Shown one piece after another: positions 42,205-51,234 of a stretch of 64,000 nt of DNA. Positions within the stretch are counted from its first letter, which is position 1. Every line of letters starts with the position of its first letter. This DNA is from Psychrobacillus sp042885655. GTDB taxonomy: Bacteria; Bacillota; Bacilli; Bacillales_A; Planococcaceae. The notes beneath the pieces are model-generated. The model had not been told where the DNA came from, searched no databases, and saw only the letters and a list, made by a program, of their open reading frames with translations. Position numbers and translations under genes: made by a program. The DNA lies in assembly GCF_042885655.1 (NCBI RefSeq), contig NZ_JBHVRO010000002.1, positions 248,001 to 312,000 of the forward strand. Reading direction: 5' to 3'.

Positions 42205-45200
42205 ATGGTTAAAGCAAACGAAAAAGAAACTGTAATCGAGCGAGAAGAACGGATACGAGCACAATGGGAGAAAGAAAATATTTTTAAAAAGTCCATAGAT
42301 GATAGGGAAGAATACCCTTCTTTTGTATTTTATGAAGGACCACCTACGGCAAATGGATTACCACATGTTGGGCACGCACTAGGTAGGACGATTAAAGATG
42401 TAGTTGCACGATATAAAACAATGACTGGACATCAAGTAATCCGAAAGGCTGGCTGGGATACGCATGGTTTACCAGTTGAATTAGGTGTAGAAAAACAATT
42501 AGGTATTTCTGGTAAAAGTGATATAGAAAAATATGGTGTAGAAGCTTTTGTTGAAAAATGTAAAGAAAGTGTTTTTGTATATGAAAAACAGTGGCGAGAG
42601 TTTACTGAACAGCTAGGTTACTGGGTAGAAATGGATGATCCTTATTTAACTTTAAGTAATGATTATATTGAAAGTGAATGGAATATACTAGGCACTATTC
42701 ATGAAAAAGGGTTATTACAAAAAGGTCACAGAGTATCCCCTTATTGTCCTAGTTGTCAAACTTCTCTTAGCTCACATGAAGTTTCCCAAGGATATAAAAA
42801 CGTAAAGGATTTATCTGCTACGGCTAAATTCAAAATAAAAGATCGTGAAAATGAATACTTTCTTGGATGGACGACAACCCCTTGGACTTTACCAGCAAAT
42901 GTTGCACTAGCAGTTAATCCTTCGCTAGAATATGTTCGTGCAAAACAAGGGCAAGATATTTTTATTGTTGCGAAAGCATTAGTAAGCTCTGTATTGAAGG
43001 ATGACTATGAAATACTTTCTGAACATCTAGGTTCAGATTTAAAAGACATTCCATATACGCCATTATTTAATTTTGTAAATGTGGAAATCGGACATCGAGT
43101 GGTAACTGCGGATTATGTATCTGCAGAAAGTGGAACAGGGATTGTCCATATTGCACCAGCTTACGGAGAAGAAGACTATAAAGTGGTGAAGGAAAATGGG
43201 TTATCCTTCGTAAATGTTGTAGATGAAAAAGGAAAGTATACTTCGGAAGTTATAGGTTTTGAAGGTCGATTTGTGAAGGATTGCGATGTAGATATTGTTC
43301 GATATCTTTCAGAGAAAGGTTTGCTTTACAGTAAAGAAAAGTATGAACATAGTTATCCTCATTGCTGGCGTTGTGATTCCCCTCTTTTGTACTATGCAAA
43401 TGAAAGCTGGTTTATCCAAACAACTGCCTTGAAAGAAAAATTTATACAAAATAATGAAGGAGTTACTTGGTATCCAGAGCATATCAAACACGGCCGATTC
43501 GGAAACTTCTTAGAACAAATGGTGGACTGGAATATTAGTCGTAAACGCTATTGGGGCACACCGCTCAACGTTTGGGAATGCGGAGAATGTAGTCATGAAT
43601 ATGCACCGAAAAGTATTGAAGAGCTAAAAAAGCATTCTATTCATCCTTTAGATGACATTGAATTGCATAAGCCATATGTAGATCAAGTGAAGATTCAATG
43701 TTCAAAATGTGGAGGGACTATGACAAGAACTCCAGAAGTAATTGATGTTTGGTTCGATAGTGGTTCTATGCCATTTGCGCAATACCATTATCCTTTTGAA
43801 AATAAAGAGCTTTTTGACAAACAATTCCCAGCTGATGTAGTCATTGAAGGAATAGATCAAACGCGAGGATGGTTTTATAGCTTACTAGCTGTATCCATTT
43901 TATTTACGGGTAAAGCTCCGTACAAACGAGTATTATCGACAGGTCATATTTTAGATGAAAAGGGACAAAAAATGTCTAAGAGTAAAGGCAATGCCCTAGA
44001 TCCAGTAGAGTTAATCCAAAAATATGGAGCAGATGCACTAAGATGGGCATTATTAGTCGATAGTGCACCATGGAACACAAAAAGGTTCTCGGAACGAATC
44101 GTACAAGAAGCAAAGTCTAAATTAGTTGATACACTCGACAACGTGCATAGTTTTTATTCACTGTATGCTAATTTAGATAACTACAATCCGAAGTCGTTGT
44201 ATGAGGTAGAGAAAAATAAACTGGATGATTGGATATTATCTCGATTGCATAGCACGATTAAAATCGTTCGAACAAACTTAGAGGATTATCATTTTACAAA
44301 CGCTGCAAGAGAAATTGCAAAGTTACTAGAGCAAGTAAGCAATTGGTATGTAAGACGTTCAAGGGAACGTTTTTGGTCAAGTGATATGAACCCAGAAAAA
44401 GCTGCTGCATATGAAACGCTCTATGAAGTATTAACAAAAACTAGTCAATTGTTAGCACCATTAACTCCGTTTCTTGCAGAAGATGTGTTTATGAGCTTAA
44501 CAGGTGAAAGTGTCCATTTAACGGATTTTCCAGTAGCAGATGAACAACTTATGGATGAAAAATTGGAAAAAGAAATGGATGCAGTTTTACAAGTAGTCGA
44601 GTTAGGAAGAAGCGTTCGAAATACTACTTCCTTGAAGGTAAAACAACCTTTAGGAAGTCTTTCACTAATGAGTCCTAATAAGGATATTAACTGGAAATTA
44701 TATGAAGATATCATACTAGATGAGTTAAATGTGAAGGTATTTGAGCAAACGGAAAATGAGGGGGAGTTTGTAACTACAAAAATAAAACTCGATTTCAAAA
44801 AATCAGGATCAAAGTTTGGGAAACAGTCGAATGCTATTAATACTTGGCTTCAGTCATTAGATGACAAACAAGTTAGAAAGTTTTTGCAAGAGGGCTTTTT
44901 AGAATATGAAAAAGCTAAAGTAATGTTAGAAGATGTTCTGATTGAAAACATAGCAAAAGAAGGATATGCTTCAGCAACAAATGGTGCATACACTGTAACT
45001 TTAAATCTTTCTTTAACCGAAGAACTGATTCAAGAAGGATTGGCGCGTGAGTTAATACGTGCAATACAAGCATATAGAAAACAACTGAAGTTACCAATCG
45101 ATATGCGTGTGGATATTGCTGTAAGTGCAGATGAAGAACTTCAGCTAGTTATTGAAAAGTTTAAGCCTATGTTGCAACAAAACTTGTTAATGCGTAATTT

Positions 45201-45285
45201 ACTGTTGACAGAAAATACACCTGTTGAAACAGAAATGAAAATAGCAAATCATACAATTTCGTTGCAAATAATGCCAGCAGAGTGA
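42205..45285 (+). CDS. ileS: isoleucyl-tRNA synthetase, long (eukaryote-like, IleS2) type
   Basis: Charges tRNA-Ile. The HIGH-type motif is HVGHALG near residues 54-60, and the KMSKS loop KMSKSKGNA near 591. A CP1 editing domain (GWTTTPWTLP near 220) lies between them. The length of 1026 residues, the opening EREERIRAQWEKENIF and the CxxC pairs (CGECSHEY, CSKCGG) place it in the eukaryote-like class, which is intrinsically tolerant to mupirocin, rather than the 920-residue class in the Bacillus subtilis division cluster. No lspA or cell-division gene is near, so a second ileS may exist. The T-box leader controls it. Confidence 0.95.
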   Translation: MVKANEKETVIEREERIRAQWEKENIFKKSIDDREEYPSFVFYEGPPTANGLPHVGHALGRTIKDVVARYKTMTGHQVIRKAGWDTHGLPVELGVEKQLGISGKSDIEKYGVEAFVEKCKESVFVYEKQWREFTEQLGYWVEMDDPYLTLSNDYIESEWNILGTIHEKGLLQKGHRVSPYCPSCQTSLSSHEVSQGYKNVKDLSATAKFKIKDRENEYFLGWTTTPWTLPANVALAVNPSLEYVRAKQGQDIFIVAKALVSSVLKDDYEILSEHLGSDLKDIPYTPLFNFVNVEIGHRVVTADYVSAESGTGIVHIAPAYGEEDYKVVKENGLSFVNVVDEKGKYTSEVIGFEGRFVKDCDVDIVRYLSEKGLLYSKEKYEHSYPHCWRCDSPLLYYANESWFIQTTALKEKFIQNNEGVTWYPEHIKHGRFGNFLEQMVDWNISRKRYWGTPLNVWECGECSHEYAPKSIEELKKHSIHPLDDIELHKPYVDQVKIQCSKCGGTMTRTPEVIDVWFDSGSMPFAQYHYPFENKELFDKQFPADVVIEGIDQTRGWFYSLLAVSILFTGKAPYKRVLSTGHILDEKGQKMSKSKGNALDPVELIQKYGADALRWALLVDSAPWNTKRFSERIVQEAKSKLVDTLDNVHSFYSLYANLDNYNPKSLYEVEKNKLDDWILSRLHSTIKIVRTNLEDYHFTNAAREIAKLLEQVSNWYVRRSRERFWSSDMNPEKAAAYETLYEVLTKTSQLLAPLTPFLAEDVFMSLTGESVHLTDFPVADEQLMDEKLEKEMDAVLQVVELGRSVRNTTSLKVKQPLGSLSLMSPNKDINWKLYEDIILDELNVKVFEQTENEGEFVTTKIKLDFKKSGSKFGKQSNAINTWLQSLDDKQVRKFLQEGFLEYEKAKVMLEDVLIENIAKEGYASATNGAYTVTLNLSLTEELIQEGLARELIRAIQAYRKQLKLPIDMRVDIAVSADEELQLVIEKFKPMLQQNLLMRNLLLTENTPVETEMKIANHTISLQIMPAE

Positions 45286-45299
45286 GGATTATATTATAC

Positions 45300-45340
45300 A
45301 AAATCAGATATTAGTATTTATTCTAATATCTGATTTTATT
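45300..45340 (+). terminator. terminator of ileS
   Basis: AAAATCAGATATTAG / CTAATATCTGATTTT perfect 15-bp stem with an 8-nt loop. Confidence 0.85.
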
Positions 45341-45390
45341 AAATATGGTCATTATGTTTTAAACTTGCCAAAATACTAGGAGGTTTTAAA

Positions 45391-45954
45391 ATGTTTTCAT
45401 TTAAAGTAAATGATCAAATAGAAATTGAGTTATTACAACAGCAACACAAAGAGGAATTATTTAATCTTGTGGACAAGAACAGAGAACATTTGAGAAGATG
45501 GCTACTCTGGGTTGATAAGAGAAAATCAGCAGAGGATTTTGAACCTATTATTCCAATTTGGATAAAAAATTATGCCGATAATAATGGATTTGATGCTGGT
45601 ATCCGAAATAACGGAAAGCTAGTTGGAATGATTGGCCTCCATTATATTGATTGGAAAAATAGATCAACCTCTATTGGTTATTTTTTATCTGAAGAAGCAC
45701 AAGGAAAGGGTATTATAACTAAAAGTTTACAATCAATAATAGATTACCTATTTAAAATTATCAAATTAAATAGAATTGAAATTCAAGTTGCAGCTAGTAA
45801 CCTAAAAAGTATAGCAATTCCAACACGATTGGGGTTTGTTCAAGAAGGAATTAAACGTGATGGACAATGGTTATATGACCATTATGAAGACTTAATTACT
45901 TTTAGTCTTTTAAAGAACGATTGGAAAAAAAGAACTAGTATTAGTTGTATATAG
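45391..45954 (+). CDS. GNAT acetyltransferase, RimJ/RimL ribosomal-protein type
   Basis: The 187-residue acetyltransferase has the N-terminal pattern EHLRRWLLWVD common to the RimL/YdaF group. It also has GYFLSEEAQGKGIITKSL as its acetyl-CoA loop and ASNLKSIAIPTRLGF as the following helix. It probably acetylates a protein N-terminus or an amine; the substrate is unknown. AGGAGG precedes the ATG. The gene stands alone between the ileS terminator and the convergent phosphatase. Confidence 0.9.
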   Translation: MFSFKVNDQIEIELLQQQHKEELFNLVDKNREHLRRWLLWVDKRKSAEDFEPIIPIWIKNYADNNGFDAGIRNNGKLVGMIGLHYIDWKNRSTSIGYFLSEEAQGKGIITKSLQSIIDYLFKIIKLNRIEIQVAASNLKSIAIPTRLGFVQEGIKRDGQWLYDHYEDLITFSLLKNDWKKRTSISCI

Positions 45955-46096
45955 TAATACTAATTCCTGCTTTATCACCTGGGAATTAGATATAAATAAA
46001 AAAGTTATTGTATTGTTTAATAAAAGTATACAGAAGAATACCATCTGAACAAGTTCTTAGATGGTATTCTATTTATTTACTCTATAAGTTATTTCT

Positions 46097-46801
46097 CTAT
46101 CTCACTGAAAATACTTTTTTACTTGGCAACTCAAGGCAATTCAATTGCCCCCCATATACTGCTCCACCATCAATGCCAATGATTCGATTACTCCCGAAAA
46201 AAACATGGTGATTTGCTTCATCCTCATGAAGTAGATTTGTTTCTGTATGGCCGAATATTACAGTCTTTTCACCGTTGTATCCTTTATGAAACTCGTCTCG
46301 AATCCATACTAATATATATGGATCTGTCTCAGAGATAGGTGTTTTTGGATGAACACCAGCGTGAACAAAAATATAATCATCTATCTCAATATAATTTTCA
46401 AGGTTTTGGACAAATTCTAAATGTTTCTTAAGCTCTTCGGATTCTAACACGGGTTTATGAAAATTTTCTTCACTAACCTCAATTTCTTTTTCAGAAAACC
46501 CATAGCTAAACAAGGTTTCATCACCACCACACCTCTTAACCCAGTGGTTCCATGATCTCTCTACATCAGTCGTTAATGCTTTTATCATCATATCCTCATG
46601 ATTACCTTTTAGTAGTCGAGCTCCAGCTTCTTTTAAACTCATCACTTTTTCAATAACACCTTTTGAATTATAGCCACGATCTACATAATCACCTAATAAT
46701 ATCAATTGGTCTATTTCTGGATTGTAATCTGCTTCTATAAGTAGCTTTTCAAATTTCTCTAATTCACCGTGAATATCACTTATTACAAGGATTCTTTTCA
46801 T
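46097..46801 (-). CDS. PPP-family metallophosphatase
   Basis: The 234-residue phosphoesterase has the full PPP signature. SDIHGE (metal 1) near 8-13, GDYVDRG (metal 2) near 37-43, KGNHED near 65-70, and the later histidines in FVHAGVH and IFGHTETN are all present. The size is that of bacterial lambda-type Ser/Thr phosphatases or of symmetrical Ap4A hydrolases; the sequence alone does not separate them. It stands alone. AAGAAGAGAA precedes the ATG. Confidence 0.9.
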   Translation of the reverse strand: MKRILVISDIHGELEKFEKLLIEADYNPEIDQLILLGDYVDRGYNSKGVIEKVMSLKEAGARLLKGNHEDMMIKALTTDVERSWNHWVKRCGGDETLFSYGFSEKEIEVSEENFHKPVLESEELKKHLEFVQNLENYIEIDDYIFVHAGVHPKTPISETDPYILVWIRDEFHKGYNGEKTVIFGHTETNLLHEDEANHHVFFGSNRIIGIDGGAVYGGQLNCLELPSKKVFSVR

Positions 46802-46967
46802 AGTTTTCTCTTCTTTCTTACTGTGTATGTTATCAATCTCTACTTATTCATATTATAAACATAAAGCGGAGTCATCCGCACCTAGGTATTGTTTCAATTA
46901 TATAAAATGCTCATACGATCCTTGAAAGGAAAAGATTCGCTTTCTTCAAATAATCACAAAAAATAGT

Positions 46968-46996
46968 TTGACAATTAGAAGAGTTCGTACTAACAT
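46968..46996 (+). promoter_or_regulatory. sigma-A promoter of the trp operon
   Basis: TTGACA, 17-nt spacer, TAACAT. The predicted leader is about 390 nt. Confidence 0.65.
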
Positions 46997-47094
46997 AAAC
47001 AATAACTTTTATGTTCGGATACGGGTAGAAGGCACCGAGAGCGGTGTCGCCCATAGAACAGACGAGCCGAGATTAGATGAGCATAGCTGAGAAA

Positions 47095-47345
47095 TTGTTT
47101 GAATAAGAGGAGTAACATTAGTGTGCAATGAAGAGAGTCAGTGGTTGGTGGGAACTGATTTGTTGCTAGTGTGAATGGACTTATGAGAGCTATCTTGAGG
47201 ACGATTAATCGTTTTAGGGGTAGACGTGTTTCCTACGTTACAGGATATGAAGTGGGAGTGGTAACGCTCCAACTAGAGGTGGCAACGCGGTCAACACCGT
47301 CCTCTTCAAAGGGATTTTTCTGAATTCCTTTGAAGAGGGCTTTTT
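47095..47345 (+). promoter_or_regulatory. T-box leader, tryptophan-specific
   Basis: The stem I end reads GTGAA-TGG-ACTTA-TGAG; the specifier TGG (Trp) is at 47176-47178, with the same 5-nt distance to TGAG as in the ileS leader. The T-box core AGAGGTGGCAACGCGG is at 47275-47290, followed by the terminator. About 100 nt of extra leader lie upstream (46997-47095), with a GGCACCG-AGAG-CGGTGTC hairpin near 47030. Confidence 0.9.
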
Positions 47346-47348
47346 TTA
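47301..47348 (+). terminator. T-box terminator of the trp operon
   Basis: CCTCTTCAAAGG (47301-47312) pairs perfectly with CCTTTGAAGAGG (47327-47338), then GCTTTTTTT. Confidence 0.92.
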
Positions 47349-47394
47349 TTTCTTTTAGAAGAAAATAGTTGAGATGAGCAGAGGAGAGAATTAG

Positions 47395-48768
47395 ATGAGA
47401 ACAGAACAAGCAAGCTTGCGAACAACGATGAAGAAATTGAATGGGGATTCTTTGACTCCAATTTTGATTTTGAGAAGATTGAAAGGGAAACGAAAATTTT
47501 TATTGGAAAGTTCCACTAAGCATGAAAGCTCAGGTAGATATTCGTTTATAGGGGTAAATCCATTGAAATCGTATACTGTTCGTAACGGAAAACTAATAGA
47601 ACACTTCTACGAAAATGGTAAGGAGTACACGCATGAAGGAAATGTTTTTGAATTATTAAAAAGGTTGATGCCAAGTATTCCGGATAATACAGGGTTACCA
47701 TTTACAGGAGGAGCAGTTGGTTACATTGCTTATGAGGCATGTATGAATAAAAAGTCGCTTTTAGAAGATGAAATCGGTTTACCAAATGTCTATTTCAATG
47801 TTTATGAAACGCTCGTTATCTTTGATCATCAATTAGATGAAGTTACTCTAATAAATACAGATACCGATTCAGATGGTGAAGTACCTAATTTGGATTCTAT
47901 AGCAGACCAAATTCTTTCAAGAGGTGAACAACCAAATGGGGAAATTCAAATAACTGAATACTCTTGTTCCGTTACACAACAACAATTTGAAGATCTTGTA
48001 AGTAGAGCAAAAGATTATATCGAAAAAGGTGAAGTGGAACAAGTTGTGTTATCTCGTCGACTAGCAGCTAATTTTACAGGTGATCCATTTTCGTTATATC
48101 GAAAACTAAGAAAACGTAATCCTTCACCCTATATGTACTATATGGAATTTGATGATCATGTCATCGTTGGAACTTCACCAGAAAGTCTTGTTCAGGTTAT
48201 CGATCGAAAAGTTACAACTAATCCGATTGCTGGAACTCGAAGAAGAGGGAGAACTACCGAAGAGGATGTTTCACTTGAAAAAGATCTGTTAAGTGATCCA
48301 AAAGAAATTTCAGAACATAATATGCTTGTTGATCTTAGTATTAAGGAATTAGGGAAAGTTTGTGTACCAGAATCGGTTCAAGTAACAAACTATAAAAAAT
48401 TAGTTCGTTATGAACATGTCATGCATATTGTATCGGAAGTAGAAGGAGTATTATCACCGGTATTGCATCCGCTCGATGGTCTAATGTCCTGTTTTCCGGC
48501 TGGTACTGTAACAGGTTCACCAAAACAACGATCAATAGAAATCATAGAAGAATTAGAGCTTATGCAACGTAGTTTTTATGGAGGCTCTATTGGATACATC
48601 GGATTTAATGGGAATATGGACTTTGCTCTAACGATTCGTACAATGCTTTTAAAAGATGGGAAAGTGTACGTGCAAGCAGGTGCAGGCATTGTTGCAGCAT
48701 CCGAACCTAAATTGGAATATAAAGAAACATTCAATAAAGCACGATCCTTACTTGAAGTTTTGAAGTGA
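47395..48768 (+). CDS. trpE: anthranilate synthase component I
   Basis: Makes anthranilate from chorismate in the first step of tryptophan synthesis; the 457-residue size is normal. The regulatory Trp-binding region LLESSTKHESSGRYSFIG lies near 35. The catalytic half has GTSPESLVQV, PIAGTRRRG and FPAGTVTGSPKQRS. AGAGGAGAG precedes the ATG. It heads a co-directional trpEDCFBA set. No trpG follows, so the glutaminase must come from elsewhere, probably an amphibolic PabA encoded with folate genes as in Bacillus subtilis. Confidence 0.95.
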   Translation: MRTEQASLRTTMKKLNGDSLTPILILRRLKGKRKFLLESSTKHESSGRYSFIGVNPLKSYTVRNGKLIEHFYENGKEYTHEGNVFELLKRLMPSIPDNTGLPFTGGAVGYIAYEACMNKKSLLEDEIGLPNVYFNVYETLVIFDHQLDEVTLINTDTDSDGEVPNLDSIADQILSRGEQPNGEIQITEYSCSVTQQQFEDLVSRAKDYIEKGEVEQVVLSRRLAANFTGDPFSLYRKLRKRNPSPYMYYMEFDDHVIVGTSPESLVQVIDRKVTTNPIAGTRRRGRTTEEDVSLEKDLLSDPKEISEHNMLVDLSIKELGKVCVPESVQVTNYKKLVRYEHVMHIVSEVEGVLSPVLHPLDGLMSCFPAGTVTGSPKQRSIEIIEELELMQRSFYGGSIGYIGFNGNMDFALTIRTMLLKDGKVYVQAGAGIVAASEPKLEYKETFNKARSLLEVLK

Positions 48769-48799
48769 TATAGAATAGCTGAGAAGAGGAGAGATTGAG

Positions 48800-49828
48800 A
48801 TGAGAAGTTTTATAGAAAAAGTAGAGAAGAACGAGCATTTAATGTATGAAGAAATGATTGAGGTATCTCAATTAATGTTTAATGAAACAACAGACTTGCA
48901 ATTAATCACAGATTTCCTAATTGCACTTTCCAAAAAAGGAGAAACTGCATACGAAGTAGCGGCACTTGCTTCTGTTATGAAATCATTTGCTTTGGAATTA
49001 AACTCTCCTGAAGGGAAATATATGGATAACTGTGGAACTGGCGGTGATAACTTAAACAGTTTCAACATTAGTACGACATCAGCATTTGTATTAGCTGGAG
49101 CAGGGACCTCTATCGCGAAACATGGAAACAGGAAGATTACAAGTGCAGCTGGAAGCACAGACGTTTTAGAGGCACTTGGTATTCCTACTGATCTCAATTC
49201 AGATGCATCAATGGATTTACTTGTACGTGAGGGACTTACTTTTCTTAATGCATCAAATATTCATCCAAAATTAAAGCGAATAGGAATCGTTCGACAACAA
49301 ATTGGAAAACCAACAATTTTTAATCTTATTGGGCCACTAACGAATCCAGTGGCTTTAAAGAGTCAATATACCGGTATTAATAGACCGGGTTTTACGATGG
49401 AATATGCATCCGTATTACAAATGCTTGGTAGAGAAAGAGCAATTGTTGTGTGCGGTGCAGGAGGAATGGATGAGGCATCTTTAGCTGGACAAAATGATTT
49501 TGTTTTGGTCGATAAAGGCGATTTAATTCCTTTTACATTAACGCCAGAAGACGTTGGTCTAACCTCTGCGCCAATCTCTGCAATACGAGGTGGAAATGCG
49601 CAGAAAAATGCAGAAATTATGAGAGCAATTCTTCGTGGAGAACGTAGTGCTTATTTTGATACTGTGATTTTTAACGCTGGAATTGGTTTTTTTACAAATG
49701 GGGTGGTCAGTAATATCCCCGAAGGTATAAAACTAGCTACGGATACTATTTTGTCTGGAAAAGCTTTAGAAAAATTAGAATCTATTATTGAATTTTCTAC
49801 CAATGCCTGTAAACAGGAGGTAGTTTGA
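48800..49828 (+). CDS. trpD: anthranilate phosphoribosyltransferase
   Basis: Joins anthranilate with PRPP. The 342-residue enzyme has the glycine-rich PRPP loop CGTGGDNLNSFNIST (near 75-89), KHGNRKITSAAGSTD and GAGGMDEASLAG. It lies 31 nt after trpE with AGAGGAGAG, and its stop overlaps the trpC start (TGATG). Confidence 0.96.
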   Translation: MRSFIEKVEKNEHLMYEEMIEVSQLMFNETTDLQLITDFLIALSKKGETAYEVAALASVMKSFALELNSPEGKYMDNCGTGGDNLNSFNISTTSAFVLAGAGTSIAKHGNRKITSAAGSTDVLEALGIPTDLNSDASMDLLVREGLTFLNASNIHPKLKRIGIVRQQIGKPTIFNLIGPLTNPVALKSQYTGINRPGFTMEYASVLQMLGRERAIVVCGAGGMDEASLAGQNDFVLVDKGDLIPFTLTPEDVGLTSAPISAIRGGNAQKNAEIMRAILRGERSAYFDTVIFNAGIGFFTNGVVSNIPEGIKLATDTILSGKALEKLESIIEFSTNACKQEVV

Positions 49829-50619
49829 TGACGACTTTTTTAGATAAGATTCTTCTGGAGAAAAAGAAACTGATTGAAACAATGTTAGAAAATGATGTTC
49901 CAATACTAGAGCATAACTTTAAACGTCCAAGTTTGTTCGATCAATTATATGGTACGAAGAAATTGCAAATTATTTCAGAAATAAAGCGTGCATCTCCATC
50001 TAAGGGATTAATTGCAACAGGAGTAAATCCTGTAGAACTAGCAAACGCCTATTATGAAGCAGGTGCTGCTTGTATTTCCGTTTTGACAGATACACCCTTT
50101 TTTCAAGGTTCATTCCAAGATTTAGCTGCGATTTCGGATTCAGTCCCTATACCGTTGTTATGTAAAGATTTTATACTTCATAAAATACAAATCGATCAAG
50201 CGATTAACGCTGGGGCATCAGTCATTCTTTTAATAGTTGCAGCACTAAGCGAGATAAAACTACAAGAGCTTTATGAATATGCTACATCTTCCGGCTTGGA
50301 AGTACTGGTAGAGATTCATGATTCAATCGAGTTAGAAATTGCTTTAAAAATGGGAGCAAAGCTCATTGGAGTTAATAACCGAGATTTACGTACTTTTGAA
50401 GTAGACTTAACTCATACTGCTGAGATTGCTTCTATATTCCCTTTTCACGAAGAACGAGTATTGATTAGTGAAAGTGGTATATGGAATACGGAAGATGCAG
50501 CTCAAGTAGCGAGGTATGGCGTAAGTGCAGTTCTTGTAGGAGAATCGCTTATGAAAAGTGAGGATGTAAGTGCTACTATAAGTGACTTAAAAGTGAAGCG
50601 AGGAGTTATTACTCTATGA
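49828..50619 (+). CDS. trpC: indole-3-glycerol phosphate synthase
   Basis: Closes the indole ring of CdRP. The 263-residue TIM-barrel protein has EIKRASPSKG near residue 50, LCKDFILHKIQI, and the C-terminal ISESGIWNTED and VLVGESLM phosphate-binding parts. The start ATG overlaps the trpD stop. The stop in turn overlaps trpF, so translation is coupled along the operon. Confidence 0.96.
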   Translation: MTTFLDKILLEKKKLIETMLENDVPILEHNFKRPSLFDQLYGTKKLQIISEIKRASPSKGLIATGVNPVELANAYYEAGAACISVLTDTPFFQGSFQDLAAISDSVPIPLLCKDFILHKIQIDQAINAGASVILLIVAALSEIKLQELYEYATSSGLEVLVEIHDSIELEIALKMGAKLIGVNNRDLRTFEVDLTHTAEIASIFPFHEERVLISESGIWNTEDAAQVARYGVSAVLVGESLMKSEDVSATISDLKVKRGVITL

Positions 50620-51230
50620 CGAAAGTAAAGATCTGTGGACTGATGGAAAAAGAGCATGTACAAGTAGCGATAGATGCGGGAGCAGATGCTATAGGCTTTG
50701 TGTTTGCACCGAGTAAGCGAAAACTAACGCTTGAACAAGCAAAACTACTTGCTAGAGAAATTCCTCCGAACATCTTAAAAGTTGGTGTATTTGTGAATCC
50801 ATCTAAAGAAGAGTTAGAAACTGCTTTTCAAGAGATACCATTAGATTTGGTTCAATACCATGGCAACGAAACACCTGAATTTATTCAAATGAATGGATTT
50901 CCTTCTATTAAAGCATTATCTGTTCGAAGCGAAGAGGATGTAGCGCGAGCAGAGCAGTTTACAACGGAATATTACTTATTTGATGCTCCTGGAATCGATT
51001 ATCAAGGAGGGAGCGGGCTTACTTTTGATTGGCAAATATTGAAGGTAAATAGCATAGCTGAAAACAAAATCATTTTAGCTGGGGGATTGAATCCTTTCAA
51101 TGTCGAAGAAGCAATTGGTCGAGTAAATCCTTATATGGTGGATGTTTCTAGTGGAGTAGAGATAGATGGCAGAAAAGATGCAAAGTTGATTCGTGCGTTT
51201 ATTCATGCTGTTAAAGTAGAGGAGAGATGA
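50616..51230 (+). CDS. trpF: phosphoribosylanthranilate isomerase
   Basis: The 204-residue TIM barrel catalyses the Amadori rearrangement between trpD and trpC products. The catalytic Cys is in VKICGL near residue 7; the general acid Asp is in YLFDAPG. GGLNPFNVEEAI and VDVSSGVE bind phosphate. It overlaps trpC by 4 nt (ATGA). Confidence 0.96.
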   Translation: MTKVKICGLMEKEHVQVAIDAGADAIGFVFAPSKRKLTLEQAKLLAREIPPNILKVGVFVNPSKEELETAFQEIPLDLVQYHGNETPEFIQMNGFPSIKALSVRSEEDVARAEQFTTEYYLFDAPGIDYQGGSGLTFDWQILKVNSIAENKIILAGGLNPFNVEEAIGRVNPYMVDVSSGVEIDGRKDAKLIRAFIHAVKVEER

Positions 51231-51234
51231 GGAT

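Noticed and set aside
47395..48768. TrpE-TrpG fusion
   Set aside because: Length is 457 residues and no glutaminase domain follows.
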